A DNA stretch of 64,000 nucleotides from Alviniconcha marisindica (Eukaryota > Mollusca > Gastropoda > Provannidae): assembly GCA_018857735.1 (NCBI GenBank), contig JABMCL010000287.1, positions 135,001 to 199,000 on the forward strand. Reading direction: 5' to 3'. Below, piece by piece: positions 25,001 to 38,423 of the stretch. Within the stretch, counting starts at the first letter, position 1; each line of letters opens with the position of its first letter. A model generated the notes under the pieces. It saw nothing but the letters and a program-made list of their open reading frames with translations, was not told where the DNA came from and did not search any database. The position numbers and the translations under genes were made by a program.

Positions 25001-28000
25001 AAGATTAAAGTGTCAACTTTAAGAACAATATCTTGCCTGTAGGAAATAGGGAGACAGATTTTTGTTGACTTATGACCAAAGAGGTATGCAAAGGGGGGAG
25101 GGGTGGTGGGGGGGGGGGGGGGGGACAATCCAGTTTGGGCACCCATAGTCACTGAACAAAATACACTGTTCTGCATACAGTCTTGACACAAACCCAATGA
25201 GATTACGTTTTACTACAGAAATGTTTTCAATGAAGATAAACCAGAAACTGTACACTCAATCAAGTAATTTTACACTCTCTGCGGGCTAACGAAGTTCAGA
25301 TTATGCCTTCACCTGGATGCCCCCATTTTGTTTTGAAGAAAGTGTGCCAGTCAGACATGCAATGGAAAAAACACCACAAAACCAGCCCAAATCGTTGCAT
25401 CATTAATTCAAGTAAGGGAACACAAAAGAAAATGGAGAAGCTTGTATTTACTGCCTGATTTGTGTCCCTTGCATTTCTCATGTTGTAAAATGACAAACAT
25501 CCGTCAAAAGCCCGTTTCCGACACAGCTCCAGCAGACAGTGAGAGTGTCAGAAACCTGCGTCTGACACAGTTTGAAAGAGTTAATGTCAAGTTCACAGTG
25601 TTCCAATAGCTTGAAAATGTCTGCCTCATACCTTCTGAATTTTTAAACATGTTCACCCCTAACTTTGTACCCTGACATAGCATTAATAGATCAGGTGATG
25701 TGAAATGTTTGCTGTAACAAAATAAAAGTAGCTGGGTTCAAATCCTCAAGAATGTTTTCTTCATTGTCTTTCTCAGACTTGGCATGCTGGTGTGTCATTA
25801 GTGGACAGTGTCCATTTGGATGACCCAGTGTACTTTAATTTAAAACATATGTTACTGTGCGAGGTGTCAGACCTTGTTAATTCGGGCCAAATAGTCATTA
25901 TATGCTGAATTGTCTTCTTTTTCCCCCCCTTTCATTTAGCTTAAAGGATTGTTAGGACTGGTGTAGAGATACCATTAACTTGTGTGTTTTGTTGCCATTT
26001 CTGTGCAGAACGTGTATGTAAACATCACACGTATCCTGGGCATGGCGCAGCGCATGTGTGACTCAGGACACTACGCTTCCAACATGATCCGCGTGGAGGC
26101 AGGCCGCCTGGAGAGGGAATGGAAAAGTCTGGCAGCTGCACTGGAAGACAGGAGTACCGTGCTCAGGATGTCCGTTGTCTTCCATAAAAAGGCTGAGATG
26201 GTCAGTGGCTTTGGTAGTACAGCGGAACTCCTGATGTGAGACCATCCTGATCAAAAATCACCTCATCTTTTAAGGCCACTTTTTCTGAAACCCTTTCCAG
26301 GCCAGCAGAAGTTGAAATGTTTCCATTTACTCATAGTCTTACTCTACCCATAGCATTCCATGTGGGGAGTTTCTCTGATATGCCCCATGCTCATAATTTC
26401 ATGTGGGGAAGGTTCCTTACACAACCGATACTCTTTTACATGGATGGTTTTTCTTATGCTTATGCTTTTTCATGTGGTAAATTTCTCTTACACACCCTGT
26501 GCTATGTTATGTGGGGAGTTTTCTTGAACACCCTGTGCTCTTTTATGTGCAAGTTTCTTGGACACACTCCTCACTAACTTTATGTCGGGAGTTTCTTTTA
26601 CACACCCCATGCTGTTCTATATGGGGAGTTTCTCATCCCGTACTTTTATATGGGGAGTTTTTCATACACACACCATGCTGTTTTTGTTAGGAGTTTCTTG
26701 TACTTGCCAGGTGTGCTGTTTTATGTATTTTCTCTTACACAGCCTGAGCAGTTTTATGTGAGGGTTTCTCTTAAACACCCCATGCTGTTTTATATGAGTG
26801 TTTTTTTTACACACCCCATGCTGTTTTATGAGTGGGGTGGGGGTGGCGGGGTTCTCTTACACTCCCCATGCTGTTTTATAAAGGGAATTTCTCTTACACA
26901 ACCTGTGCTGTTTTATGTGGGGAGTTTCTATTACATACCCTGTGGTATTGTACATGTCCCTCACTTTTGCTGCTAGATGATTGACAAAACAGTGCAAGAA
27001 CAAAGTCTGTCAGCAGAGGTCTGTGTACTGTGCCTCAGACCTGGAAAATATGATCACATGGCTAATTTGCCTTGGTTCTTGCCTTGTCCTTCATTGATAC
27101 ACCCAGCAGGAATTCTGGCTTCTCTGTTGGCATTTCACCGTGGACAGACACAGCTCATCTGGATTTGCCTTGGTACAGACAGACAGCACAGAGCCAACGT
27201 GACCTGTGTCCCTACACCATCAGTCATTGAATTTGGTTTCAAGTCATTTGTGTGTTTTTTCTTTCTTGGTCGACTTTGCCATTGGTGTTTTGTCTTACAT
27301 GCACCATGTTACTTGTTGTGGGGAGTTTCTTTTACACACCCCATGCTACTTTATGTGAGGAGTTTCTCTTACACACCCCATGCTATTTGATGTAGGGAGT
27401 TTCTCTTACACACCCCATACTATTTGATGTGGGGAGTTTCTCTTACACACCCTGTGCTGATTTATGTGGGGGGAGGGGTTTCTCTTACACACCCCATGCT
27501 GATTTATGTGGGGGGAGGGGTTTCTCTTACGCACCCCATGCTGATTTATGTGGGGAGTTTCTCTTACACACCCCATGCTGATTTATGTGGGGAGTTTCTC
27601 TTACACACCCCATTCTGATTTATGTGGGGGTTTTCTCTTACACACCTCATGCTGATTTATGTGTGTGGGGGTGGGGGTGGTGGGGGGGGGGGGGGGTCTC
27701 TTACACACCCCATTCTGTTTTATGTGGGGGGTTTCTCACACACCCTATGCTGTTTTATAAGGGGAATTCCCTTACACACCCCATGCTCTTTTATGGGAGG
27801 GAGTTTCTCTTACACAACCCAAGCGTGCTTTGAGTGTAAGTTGTCAACACTTTTATGCTCCTTACTCTGGTGTGTGTTATGATGCACAGGTCTGATCCAC
27901 TTATTTTCCTCTATATTATTACAAAATGAGATATTTTGCACCATTTTAGGGTTTTTTTCCCTTCCATAATCCATTAAAAACAAAAACAACCCCCCCCCCC

Positions 28001-31000
28001 CCCCCCACCCCACCCTCCCCCATATACACCCTCCCTGATTTCTTTCTCAGTGTGTACTCCCAAGGCTAAATTGATGTATTTTTCAGTTCTTTTCCTGATC
28101 ATGGCTACTTTGTTCAGGAAGTTACTCTGACACTCCACTTGCAGCTAATTGATTATTTTACTGATTACTTCAATCAACCACTTCAGCCTGCTTGGATTAG
28201 CAAGGAAGCTGTAACCCTCGCAGCAATTTTTTATATATTTTTTTTTAAACAACCTAAAAAACCCAACCCTCTGAAGATAGTGAAACTGAAAGACTGCTCT
28301 AGAAAATGATAAATAATCTGTGACAGTTCAGGCACAGTGATCATTTCGAGTTCCTGATCATTCATTTACTTTCATCAAGCTCACATTTACATTTGTTTAT
28401 CAATCTAACCAATCAGTGCATCCAATTATTTCATAAAGTTATGCATATCATCATAATCATGCTAATCATCGTGTATGCCTTAATTATAATTTACTGTTTA
28501 ACTCACCTATGAAGTCAGGTTGCAGTAAAATACAGGAGGCAGCTTCTCCATGCTTGATATTTGTAATTTAAAAGAAAGCTCAGCTGACAATGTACAGTGG
28601 TCAAAAATATTAGGTGAGCACTTCTCAGTAATGTACCCTGAACAGCAAGGTTTGACAATCACAGTCTTATCAGACTACCTAAATATACAGTAAACTAGCC
28701 AAACACACAAATAACCAAATTACAGTTTATACTGACTACCCCCCCCGAAAAACAACCCCACACAAAATTGAAAAAACAAACAACACGCGCACGCACACAC
28801 ACACAAACCAAAAAAATACACACTAAAAACACACATGGATGGACACACACATACACACACACTGGCACACACTCACACGTGCATGCCCCCTCCCCCCCTA
28901 CACACACACATACACACCAGTACACACACTCTCAAACACTCGCACACACACACATACACACACACACACATCTGTCCTTGTGGCCAGGCCAGTCTTTATC
29001 ATGGCATTGGTGTGTGTTCTAATTGCAGTGGCTCAAGCTGTTGACCATAAGGCAGCTGACCTGATCTTTGCATCTATGTGCTTTGTTCGTTGTGCAGTAC
29101 CTGGCCCAGGTGATTGTGTGGCAGTCAACCTGTGAGAATACCAAGATCCCCACAAATATAGAGGAGCTGGAGGAAGCTTTACAGGGTCACCAGGACCTCA
29201 TTGAAAACATCAGTCAAACATACGCTGAGGTAAACCTAACCCACAGACCCAAGCGAAACTAGATGTAATGGATGGAGGGCTCTGTGCTGAGTTCTCTGCC
29301 CTGCTGCCTCTTTCAACATAAGCTTTTGATATGACTACCAAGATTTAATGATTTCATTGTGGCTTTTAGCCCAAGGGGCTCTTAAAGCCAATAGCAAAAG
29401 AAACAACAATAACAACAGGGGGGAACACATGCGTTTAGACACACCAAATAGTGGCTGGTAACAAAACGGAAAAATATGACTGTACGTGGGGTACTATGTT
29501 GGCTGACCAGTGGAATGCACAGTGATTCCATGAGTCTGATGCAGTGTTCAGATGATTGTATTTTGTCTCATTTGATTACATCTGAAAAAGGTATCTCTTG
29601 TCCTCAGTGAATTTGTGCCATTGCGTATTATGCTCTGCTGCTGTTCTTCACCTTTTGAGAAAAACAAGGCAGGGTCAAGACACTTCAGGTTTTGCATGCA
29701 GATTGTTAATGGTGACATTGTGATTGGTGGAAGTGCTGGGCTGATTGGCAGCCCAGAGCCCTCTGTTGATGAGGGGTACAACATGTTCAAAAGGGATTAA
29801 CACAAACTTGAAAAGTTCTGTTAGAGGCAGGAGGCCAAGATTATCTACAGTTCTGTGACTTTCTATATATACTATCAGCTGGAGTATTAGTGTTTTTACC
29901 GAAGCGCTGCTAATGGAATCTTTTTCTCTCTCATAGACTGATTTTTCATGAGTGAGATTTGAGATGCAAAAGGAAAGAAATACACGTGTGAAGGAACGCA
30001 GCTGCTGTTGGGTTCATATGTGTTTTCTGTAAACAGTTTGTGAGCAAAGATTTCAAAAGCCTATAGTGTAAAATGTACTGTTTGTCACTGTGACACGGTA
30101 ACAGCAAAGTGCTGGGTCTTGTCCAGGTGTGTGGTGATGGCAAAGCCTTGCTGGACACGCTGCAGACACCGGTGAGCTCCAGCAGCGCCAATTCCATCAC
30201 TGCTAAGGCAGACTACTCTGAGGCTGCCGGCCATGTCCTGGATGTCGTGCATGAGGTAAGCAATGGTGCCCTGCACAGTGGAACTGCTGACAACCCCAAC
30301 CCCAACACTCCACCCCCCAAAAAAAGATGAACCCCCTCCCCCAAAGATACTGCCTTGAGAGACCATGCTTCAAGCCCAAGATAACATTTTTGTAACAGTG
30401 TGCTGTGTAAAGATTGTTCTGCAAAATGAACCCAGGTAACCCAGGCCACCCCACTGAAAGCCCACCCCTCTTTTAAAAACAGTTTGGCCTAGCACACACA
30501 AGCAAAATTGTGCTGTGTTGATTGTGCTTAGTGTGTGTGCTCAGGTGTTGTTCCAGAATTGCACATCGCAGCTGACACACAAAGAAATGTATATCCTCTG
30601 TGTGTTGTGTAAATATTTGTCCACCGGAAAACTCTGTAAACCTCCAAAATGTCATGCCATCATTTTGATTTCTTTGTGAGTTGTATAATTATGTACTGAC
30701 TGACTGACCCCGAACCCCAGGAACATATCAATCACACAAAGAAAGTCATGTATTCATTATAGATTTGTTCTGTACTCTTTGTGCATTGCGTAGATGCTGG
30801 CTTACATGGAAATCAGGTACACAACAAAAGTCCTGTATTCATTGTGTGTTCTTTATGTGTTGTGTAAGTACCCTAAGTACTGGCAAGGCAGAGGCACCTA
30901 AAAAAAATCTAGCACGTTTGTTATGTAGGTAGGCTACGGGCCCACCAGAGACGTGTAGAATACATCTGGCACACAAAGAAAGTCATGTATTCATGTTGTG

Positions 31001-34000
31001 TTCTGTGTGTGATGTGTAGGTACTGGCTGACCAGAGACACCTAGAACACATCTGGCACACAAAGAAAGTCATGTATTCATGTTGTGTTATGTGTGTGATG
31101 TGTAGGTACTGGCTGACCAGAGACACCTAGAACACATCTGGCACACAAAGAAAGTCATGTATTCATGTTGTGTTATGTGTGTGATGTGTAGGTACTGGCC
31201 CACCAGTAATAGTAGCAACTTGATGATTTGTTTACCTGGCCCACCGGAGACAATTAGAAAACATATGGTACACAAAGAAAGTCGTGTATTCATGTTGTGT
31301 TTTGTGTGTGATGTGTAGGTACTGGCCCACCAGAGACACCTAGAACACATCTGGCACACAAAGAAAGTCAAGCTGCACCAGCGTTTGGGTCTCCGGCTCT
31401 TCCAGCAGGACGTCAAGCAGGTATGTTGAGATGTACATATACTACTCTGTCAGTCTGTATCCACTGCAACTTCAGTATTTCATCCAGACGAGCCAGAATG
31501 GTTTGACAAGAGTTCTCAGGAAATGGCTTTACCTCTGGCTCTACTTAGCTGGACACCCGCTTCCCATGGAAAGTTTTTTTGTTTTGTTTTCTCTCACAAT
31601 AGACAGGTATCGCACTTGCAGGAGATGGTGGTTTATATCCCTTTGGTTGGGCTTTGCATTTGCAAGAAGTGGTTTTTACTGTTCATTGGATGGATGTCCA
31701 GTTTGTAGCAAATGGTTTTACCTCTCATTAGGTGTGCATCCAGTCTAGTAGAAGTGTTTTTTCCCCTCCAGTTTAGAGGGCATCAGATTTACAGGCAGTG
31801 GCATTTAGTTTTACCTCACATGGGGGAAGCACATTGTAAAGCTACCAATGCTTTCAGCTTGCTGGATCCTCTCTGTAAAGCCCATTCATAATTGGGTGTA
31901 CATTTGCTTTGCAAACCTAGTTCAGGGTATTCTTTCAGACCTGAAAAAGTTTGGCAAATCTTAATTGGGCAAACTTTTGCTTTGCGATCCTAGTGCAGGG
32001 TATTCATCAAACTATGACGAAGCAATGTTCGGGGTCCCAAAAGCTTCGCTCAGCATGTTCTGGGAATATTCGCCTAGTTCGGCGAACCTTGCCTCTGATT
32101 GGTTGAGATCAAAGAGAACTCTCCTGTGGATGAGGAAGAAAAAGTAAATGGATGACGGTGTTGATACTTCATTCGCTTCAGAGGGAACTGACCTATTTGT
32201 TGACTGGTGGGAGGCGCAGCCTTGTCTCTGGGACCCAGAATTATATAGTACTTAGTTGAATTACCCTTTGAGGGATGGTTAAAGTATATTGACTTGACTT
32301 GGCTCTGGCCTACATTTTGGATCATGCTGTCTGCTGCGTTTCTGCTGCAAGTTTGGGCTGAAGCTTGCATCTCATTATAAGCCAGTTAAGAATGAAGTAT
32401 AGTTCGTCGACCTGTCTGAACCATATTTGGCGCACTAAAAGTTCATCTGAACTCAATTAAGAAACAAATTATAGTTTGTTGAACTGTTTGAAGTATGTTC
32501 GGTGAATTAATAGTTTGCCCAGTTAAGAACGGGCTTAAGACTATTCCAAGTTTAAGGGCCATGTTTTTTGAAAGGTGCTGTATTGGGACCACTTTTTGTT
32601 GATCATTTCACCAGATATGGATGGAATCATCAGCTCTTTCAGATATAATGGTGCAGTGCTGTGCAAGCACTGGTAGGTCAGTGAAAGGAGTGAATATTGT
32701 AATCATTGCGCCTGCTAATTCCCACAAAGCCAGTGCAAAGACTTCAGTACAGCACCCTGCCTGATCCCGTGTGACTGACATGACGTTTTGTTTTCACAAC
32801 AACAGGTCATTGACTGGCTGAACAACCATGGAGACGTGTTCCTCAAGAAGAACACCTCCATTGGGAAGACGTTGCAGAGGGCCAAAGCTTTGCAGAAGAG
32901 CCATGAACACTTTGAATCAGTTGCCAGAGTGAGTTTTTCTTTTTTATAAACTGTGCTTACTGCTTGGGTTTTATGGGAAGTATGCTGAGTGTCATGAATC
33001 AGGGCCCTTGTGTCAGTAGAGGATGTCTGGAGTGGGGATGGGGGGGGAGCGACTGGGTGAGAGAAAAAAAGTTTGGCATTGTTTGATGTTGTGATATGTG
33101 TCCTTTGCGTCTGATTTTATTGTTGAATTTTTGTTTCTTTTATTTTGGCTTCAGAAAATCACAGAAATAAAGTAAAATAGAGCAAGTGGTTCTTATAACA
33201 CTCAAAGACTAGCGCTGAAACAGTTGGTGCGAACTTTTGCCTGGGGCGCATTATCTAGTTGCAGTATTGCTAATAAAGTGATATCAAGTAGTCAATGAAT
33301 ACAACTTAGCTTCTACAGTACACAATACTTAAAGTAAAAGTCCAAGGTTTTTAAGTATGCAAAATGACCATCGAAATGATTGACAAATGAGTCACTAGTT
33401 TCAGATTTAATGAAATTAAACAAATGTTTAATTGGGTTTTTAATCGATTTTATTTTCTGTAGGCTGGCCGAGACTACAGTCTCGGGTTCTCCATCAGTCA
33501 CATGACTTTCCCGGAAGTGACGTCAGTCTGGGGAGTCAGTGCGGTTGCCATCTTAGATTCTTCAGTAAACTGTGTATGCGTGTGGTCAACAAAAAGTTAA
33601 CTATGCCAGCCTACTGTGTTGCCACGAACTGTAACAATTCGCATTGACCCCAGGTATAACAATGCACGAGCTCCCGCGCAATCGACCCGCAGTGAGGCAA
33701 AAGTGGATTAAATTTATACAATTCAAATGAGCTGACTTTCTTGCTGCGCCGCATCACGCCCATTTGTGTAGCGAGCACTTCAGTGAGTGCGATTTCGCAA
33801 ACCCCATGGGGTTTGCTTCGAAGCTGACACAATGTTCCGGTACTCTTTCAAAATCCTGCCTGACAGGCTCAAACTGATACGGCTGTATCCTTGTGGGTCT
33901 CGGGCAAAGTATCAGTTTCATCTTCAGAGCTCGAGTTGGCCATTTTGCAGCGACTCCCCAGAGTGACGTAGTAGGCATATGGTCACGTGATTTGGGCGTC

Positions 34001-36120
34001 ATGGTGACGCTTTCAGTACGACAGAAAATGCCTTTCTTCATGCATTTATAACCCTCAGATCACAGTTTCACCTACATCATCGTTCTCAGCGAGCTTTAAT
34101 GGAAATCGTGTCAAAAATCACCCCAAACCTTGGACTTGTCATTTAATAAGTTAATTTCAACCCAAAATAAACACTAAACATGAAGTCAGCTAAGCAAAAT
34201 ACTATATGACAAAAGCATTGATTGACACAGAATTACTTTAATCGAGTCAAAACAACAATTCACTACTATTCACTAAGTACTAAACAGAGAACGCACCATG
34301 CAGACGACGGCTATAAAAAGAATAGACCTAGTGAGGCATCGGCTACTGATTAAGCTCGATCCTGGTCTAAATAAATGTGTACACATTCTAAGATGCCAAA
34401 TTATATTACACATGGCTTGGTGCATAAAAAGGAGTAGGTAAACAAACAGATGGTCAAAATATTAAGGGAGAAAACAGATTTGAAACCGGCGCAACGGCGG
34501 CTATCACCAGTCGGCTGTGTGAAGGTCATGTGGTATTACACTACACGCAGGGCTTTAAAACAAAAGCGTCGTCTGCTCCGGTTCCCAGGTTACTAACAGT
34601 AATGAAATTGCGTGGATCTGATAACAGGGGTGGGATTACTGTAAAAATGTGTACAAAGAGCACTTGCTCACATCTATAACCGCAAAAGACCCGCAACATG
34701 TAGTGATGATACACAGGCAGAGAATAGGGCAAAGTAAAGTCATCCATCTTGTTTGCAATTTCTGCTCCTTTTCGGTCATAGTTTTGAGCTAGTGAGAAGG
34801 AATAGCAATGTGCAAAAAAGTGAAGAAAAACAAGCATCATCAAGAGTTCCGGGTGTGGTAAGAATTAGAGAAACTAGTGAACATGTGTTGGCACACACAC
34901 TGACACCCAAGATCAGATGACTATCACATGGAAGTTGGAACTGGATAGACACCTCCCCCCGCTTTCATCTGTACATCCACCCCCACCCCCCCACCCCCAC
35001 CCCCACCCCCATACCATATAAAACACCCAACCTCTTCCCTTTCTTAATGAGCTGTAACCTTTACAGTGAAACCAAGTTTTGTTAGATACTGCTATCAGGT
35101 CAGGCTGGTTTGACATTGACATCTTTATTAACAGCCCCCCCATGCCCCCATGCCCCCAGCCCCCCACCCCCACCCCCCCACCCCCACCTCCCTCTGTCTC
35201 CCCCACCTCCTGCCTTGTGTTCCCTCTGCTCTTTCCTCCACTCTAGTTTCCACTTCCAGCCAGCATAGAGTTTCAGCAGCAGAGTGTCATGAATGGAGAG
35301 ATAAGTGCCACAGACAGGGGCGAGCTGTTGTGACACATTTCTGCTAGCTGTGGTCACGGAAAACCTGCACGTGTAACTGCTGTGGCTGTGGGTGCTAGAG
35401 CTAGAGGGGAAGATAATTTCAGAGACGTGATCAAAATATATGCGTAAAAATGGTATCCAGGATGAGTGGGAGAATGTTTCTGGTGGTCAATATCCATCGG
35501 TGGAATACTTGTTTACTGTCCATGACAGTGAATGTGCAGTTGTGGTCACTTGGATTGAGTCAGTATTGGTATGGTTTGTTTTATTTGTGTTTGTTGTTAT
35601 TGGTTATTAATTTTCATTAGTTGCTCTTTCTGTTTTTTTGAATCATGCAAGTCTGGTATTGATTCATGCTTGTCCAGCTGTTCAGTTGGTCTGACTTTGT
35701 TGGCTGTCAGCAAATCAACTGCCCATGGGGAAAAAGAAGAGAAACCCGTTAAAAAAAAGTTTGAGTTTCATTGGCTGGTGTCAAAATCACATCTTTTAGA
35801 CTCTTGCATGATGGTAGAGGTTACCTTACCCATCCATACCAGTTTTGATTACCTGGACCTTATTTCAAGGTCACAGTGATGCTAGATAGGTCAAATGGAA
35901 AGTTGTGCTTTCTTGTTCTGTCTAATATTAGAAATAAGAGTGTGTTTTTTAATCTTTAGTATGACACTTGTTTATGTAGGTTATATTCATGAAAAAATCA
36001 TGTGTGGAATTCTGCTTGTCTTTTGTTTGTATTTAACTTAGACAGTCAAAACATTTTAGATGTAAATTATTTTTTCTTCTTGTTTTTTCTTTTCTTTTTC
36101 TTTCTGAGAGATTGTTTAAG

Positions 36121-36189
<69 letters not shown>

Positions 36190-38349
36190 ACTGTGACTGT
36201 GTGTGTGGACTGTATTTATGGGAACTTACTTTGTGTCTTTGATTTTTTTAAACTGTTCAGTGTTGAACTATGAAATATTTGACATTGTTATCTGTTCCTC
36301 TTACATTTTGTAAGAAGATTTTTATATTTTATGTTGAACGTTTGTTATAATGTTAAGTTTATTGTGCATGTAACATTTAATTGTTAACAGCAAAAACAGT
36401 CGTAGGGGTTGCAGTGTGTAGTTGCATGTTGAATTTCACCTGGACACAAGATATATGTGAGATGTCCTTTGCCAGCTTGTCGCTGTGTGATTGCCTCTCA
36501 TTATAACAAACGTGTAGCTATCGTGGCTTTCAAACAGTCAAATATTTTGCATATTATTTCAGTTTGTTCTGTTATTAAGAGTGATGTTTGTATTTGCTTT
36601 TTGAGTCAGTGGCTAGCCTGTGTGTATATGTGACTATCCTTGACAGCAGCCAAGTGTCTGTGGTAAAGAGGCTTGAAGTGGGTGAATATGGGAGAGGCAA
36701 CACTTGTGTGTCAGCCAATTACTTGTGCCTCTCACCAGCCTAGTCTCCAGTCCTCATGTTCAAGTGGAGGTCTCATCTAGGCTGGCCATTTATTGGTGCC
36801 TCTCATTATCCTAGTCTTCAGTCGTAACATCCAAGTGATGGTGTCTCATCTGCTGGCTGGCACACCTCTCTTGCCACTTCAGCTGTAGCTAGAAACCCCC
36901 AGGTTTGCTTTGGGGAACAGAGTGCTTTTTTAAAGAGATTCCCCGCCCTCCCCTCCACTCCCCTTATTGCCCTTGTGTACAGTGCTTGGAAGATGCTAAG
37001 TGAAATTTGGCTGCATTTGTCTGTCTGGATATCTGTCAGGTGATCACCTGTGTTTATAACATGTTTACAAGGGTTATGTTTCTGCTTCCACCATTTTCTT
37101 GTGGTCATTCTTTTGTACCTTAAAAAAAAAAATCAAGACGAAACACAATAGCATTTCCATCCCCTCCTACACACACACACATGCACCCACGCACACACGC
37201 GTGCACGCACACACACGTGTGCACACGCATGTACGCACACACACATCACTCACTTGTTTGTAGTTTTAGGTCTGTAAATCGTGGAGCTATAGTTGGGATT
37301 CCATTTACACAGTAATCTTGAGATCTACATACCTATGCCCATAAGGACTCAGTTATTCATCAGATGGTATTTTGTTTATTCTTTCACCTGTTCTTGGTTC
37401 TTTAGTGTGCTGCCTGCATGTTACCTCATGGGTGTCTTGCTGTGGGGCTTTCAGAACACCATCACCAATGCAGACAAGTTGCTGGCTGCAGCTGATGAGC
37501 TTGCTCAAACAGGAGAGTGCGACCCAAAAGAGATCTATGGGGAGGCACATGAGCTGGAGCAGCGCATGCACAACTTCCTGTCTGCCCTGGAGAGGCGGCG
37601 CGCCATCCTTGACATGACTGTTGCCTTCTACACGCATGTGCATGAGGTCAGTTCTTCTGGGTGTTTTAGATTGACTGGGTGTAAAACACCATGAGTTGGT
37701 TAGTTCTGGGTGTGTTATAAAAAAAAATTTTTTTTTTTAAATAATCATTAACTGAAGTACTAGGCATGGAGCCCTCCATACTGAGACTAAGGAGAATGGT
37801 GCTGGTGGGGTAGAGGGTGGGGGTGGAATTACAACAATATTACTAAGATTTGAATCTGAACCTGTCAAATCTGTTCAGTGTTTTTATTACAACAATATTA
37901 CTAAGATTTGAATCTGAACCTGTCAAATCTATTCAGTGTTTTTATTACAACAATATTACTAAGATTTGAATCTGAACCTGTCAAATTTGTTCAGTGTTTT
38001 TATTACTGATTGGTTTAAGTTCCCAAAATCTCAGTGTGACCGAAACGCTTGAACCTGCCTGTGAAGGTCGTTCCCATGCTACTGGTCATCAGCCAATCCC
38101 AACTGTGTCCTGTGTGTTATCCAGCTGACCAACTGGCTGGAGGACCTCCACGGGGAGCTGCAGAGCTCGGACATTGCGGACACGGTGGAGGGGGCGGAGC
38201 AGCTGCTGGCCCAATTCAACCAGCAGCGGCAAACCACGCTGGAGGCCGCCATCAACACCGTCAGCGAGGGCCAGGCCCTGCTCGAACAACTCAGGTAGGC
38301 CTGTTGTGCTGTAGGAGGAACTGGACACATGGGTGGGAGGGTGGGGCTC

Positions 38350-38423
<74 letters not shown>

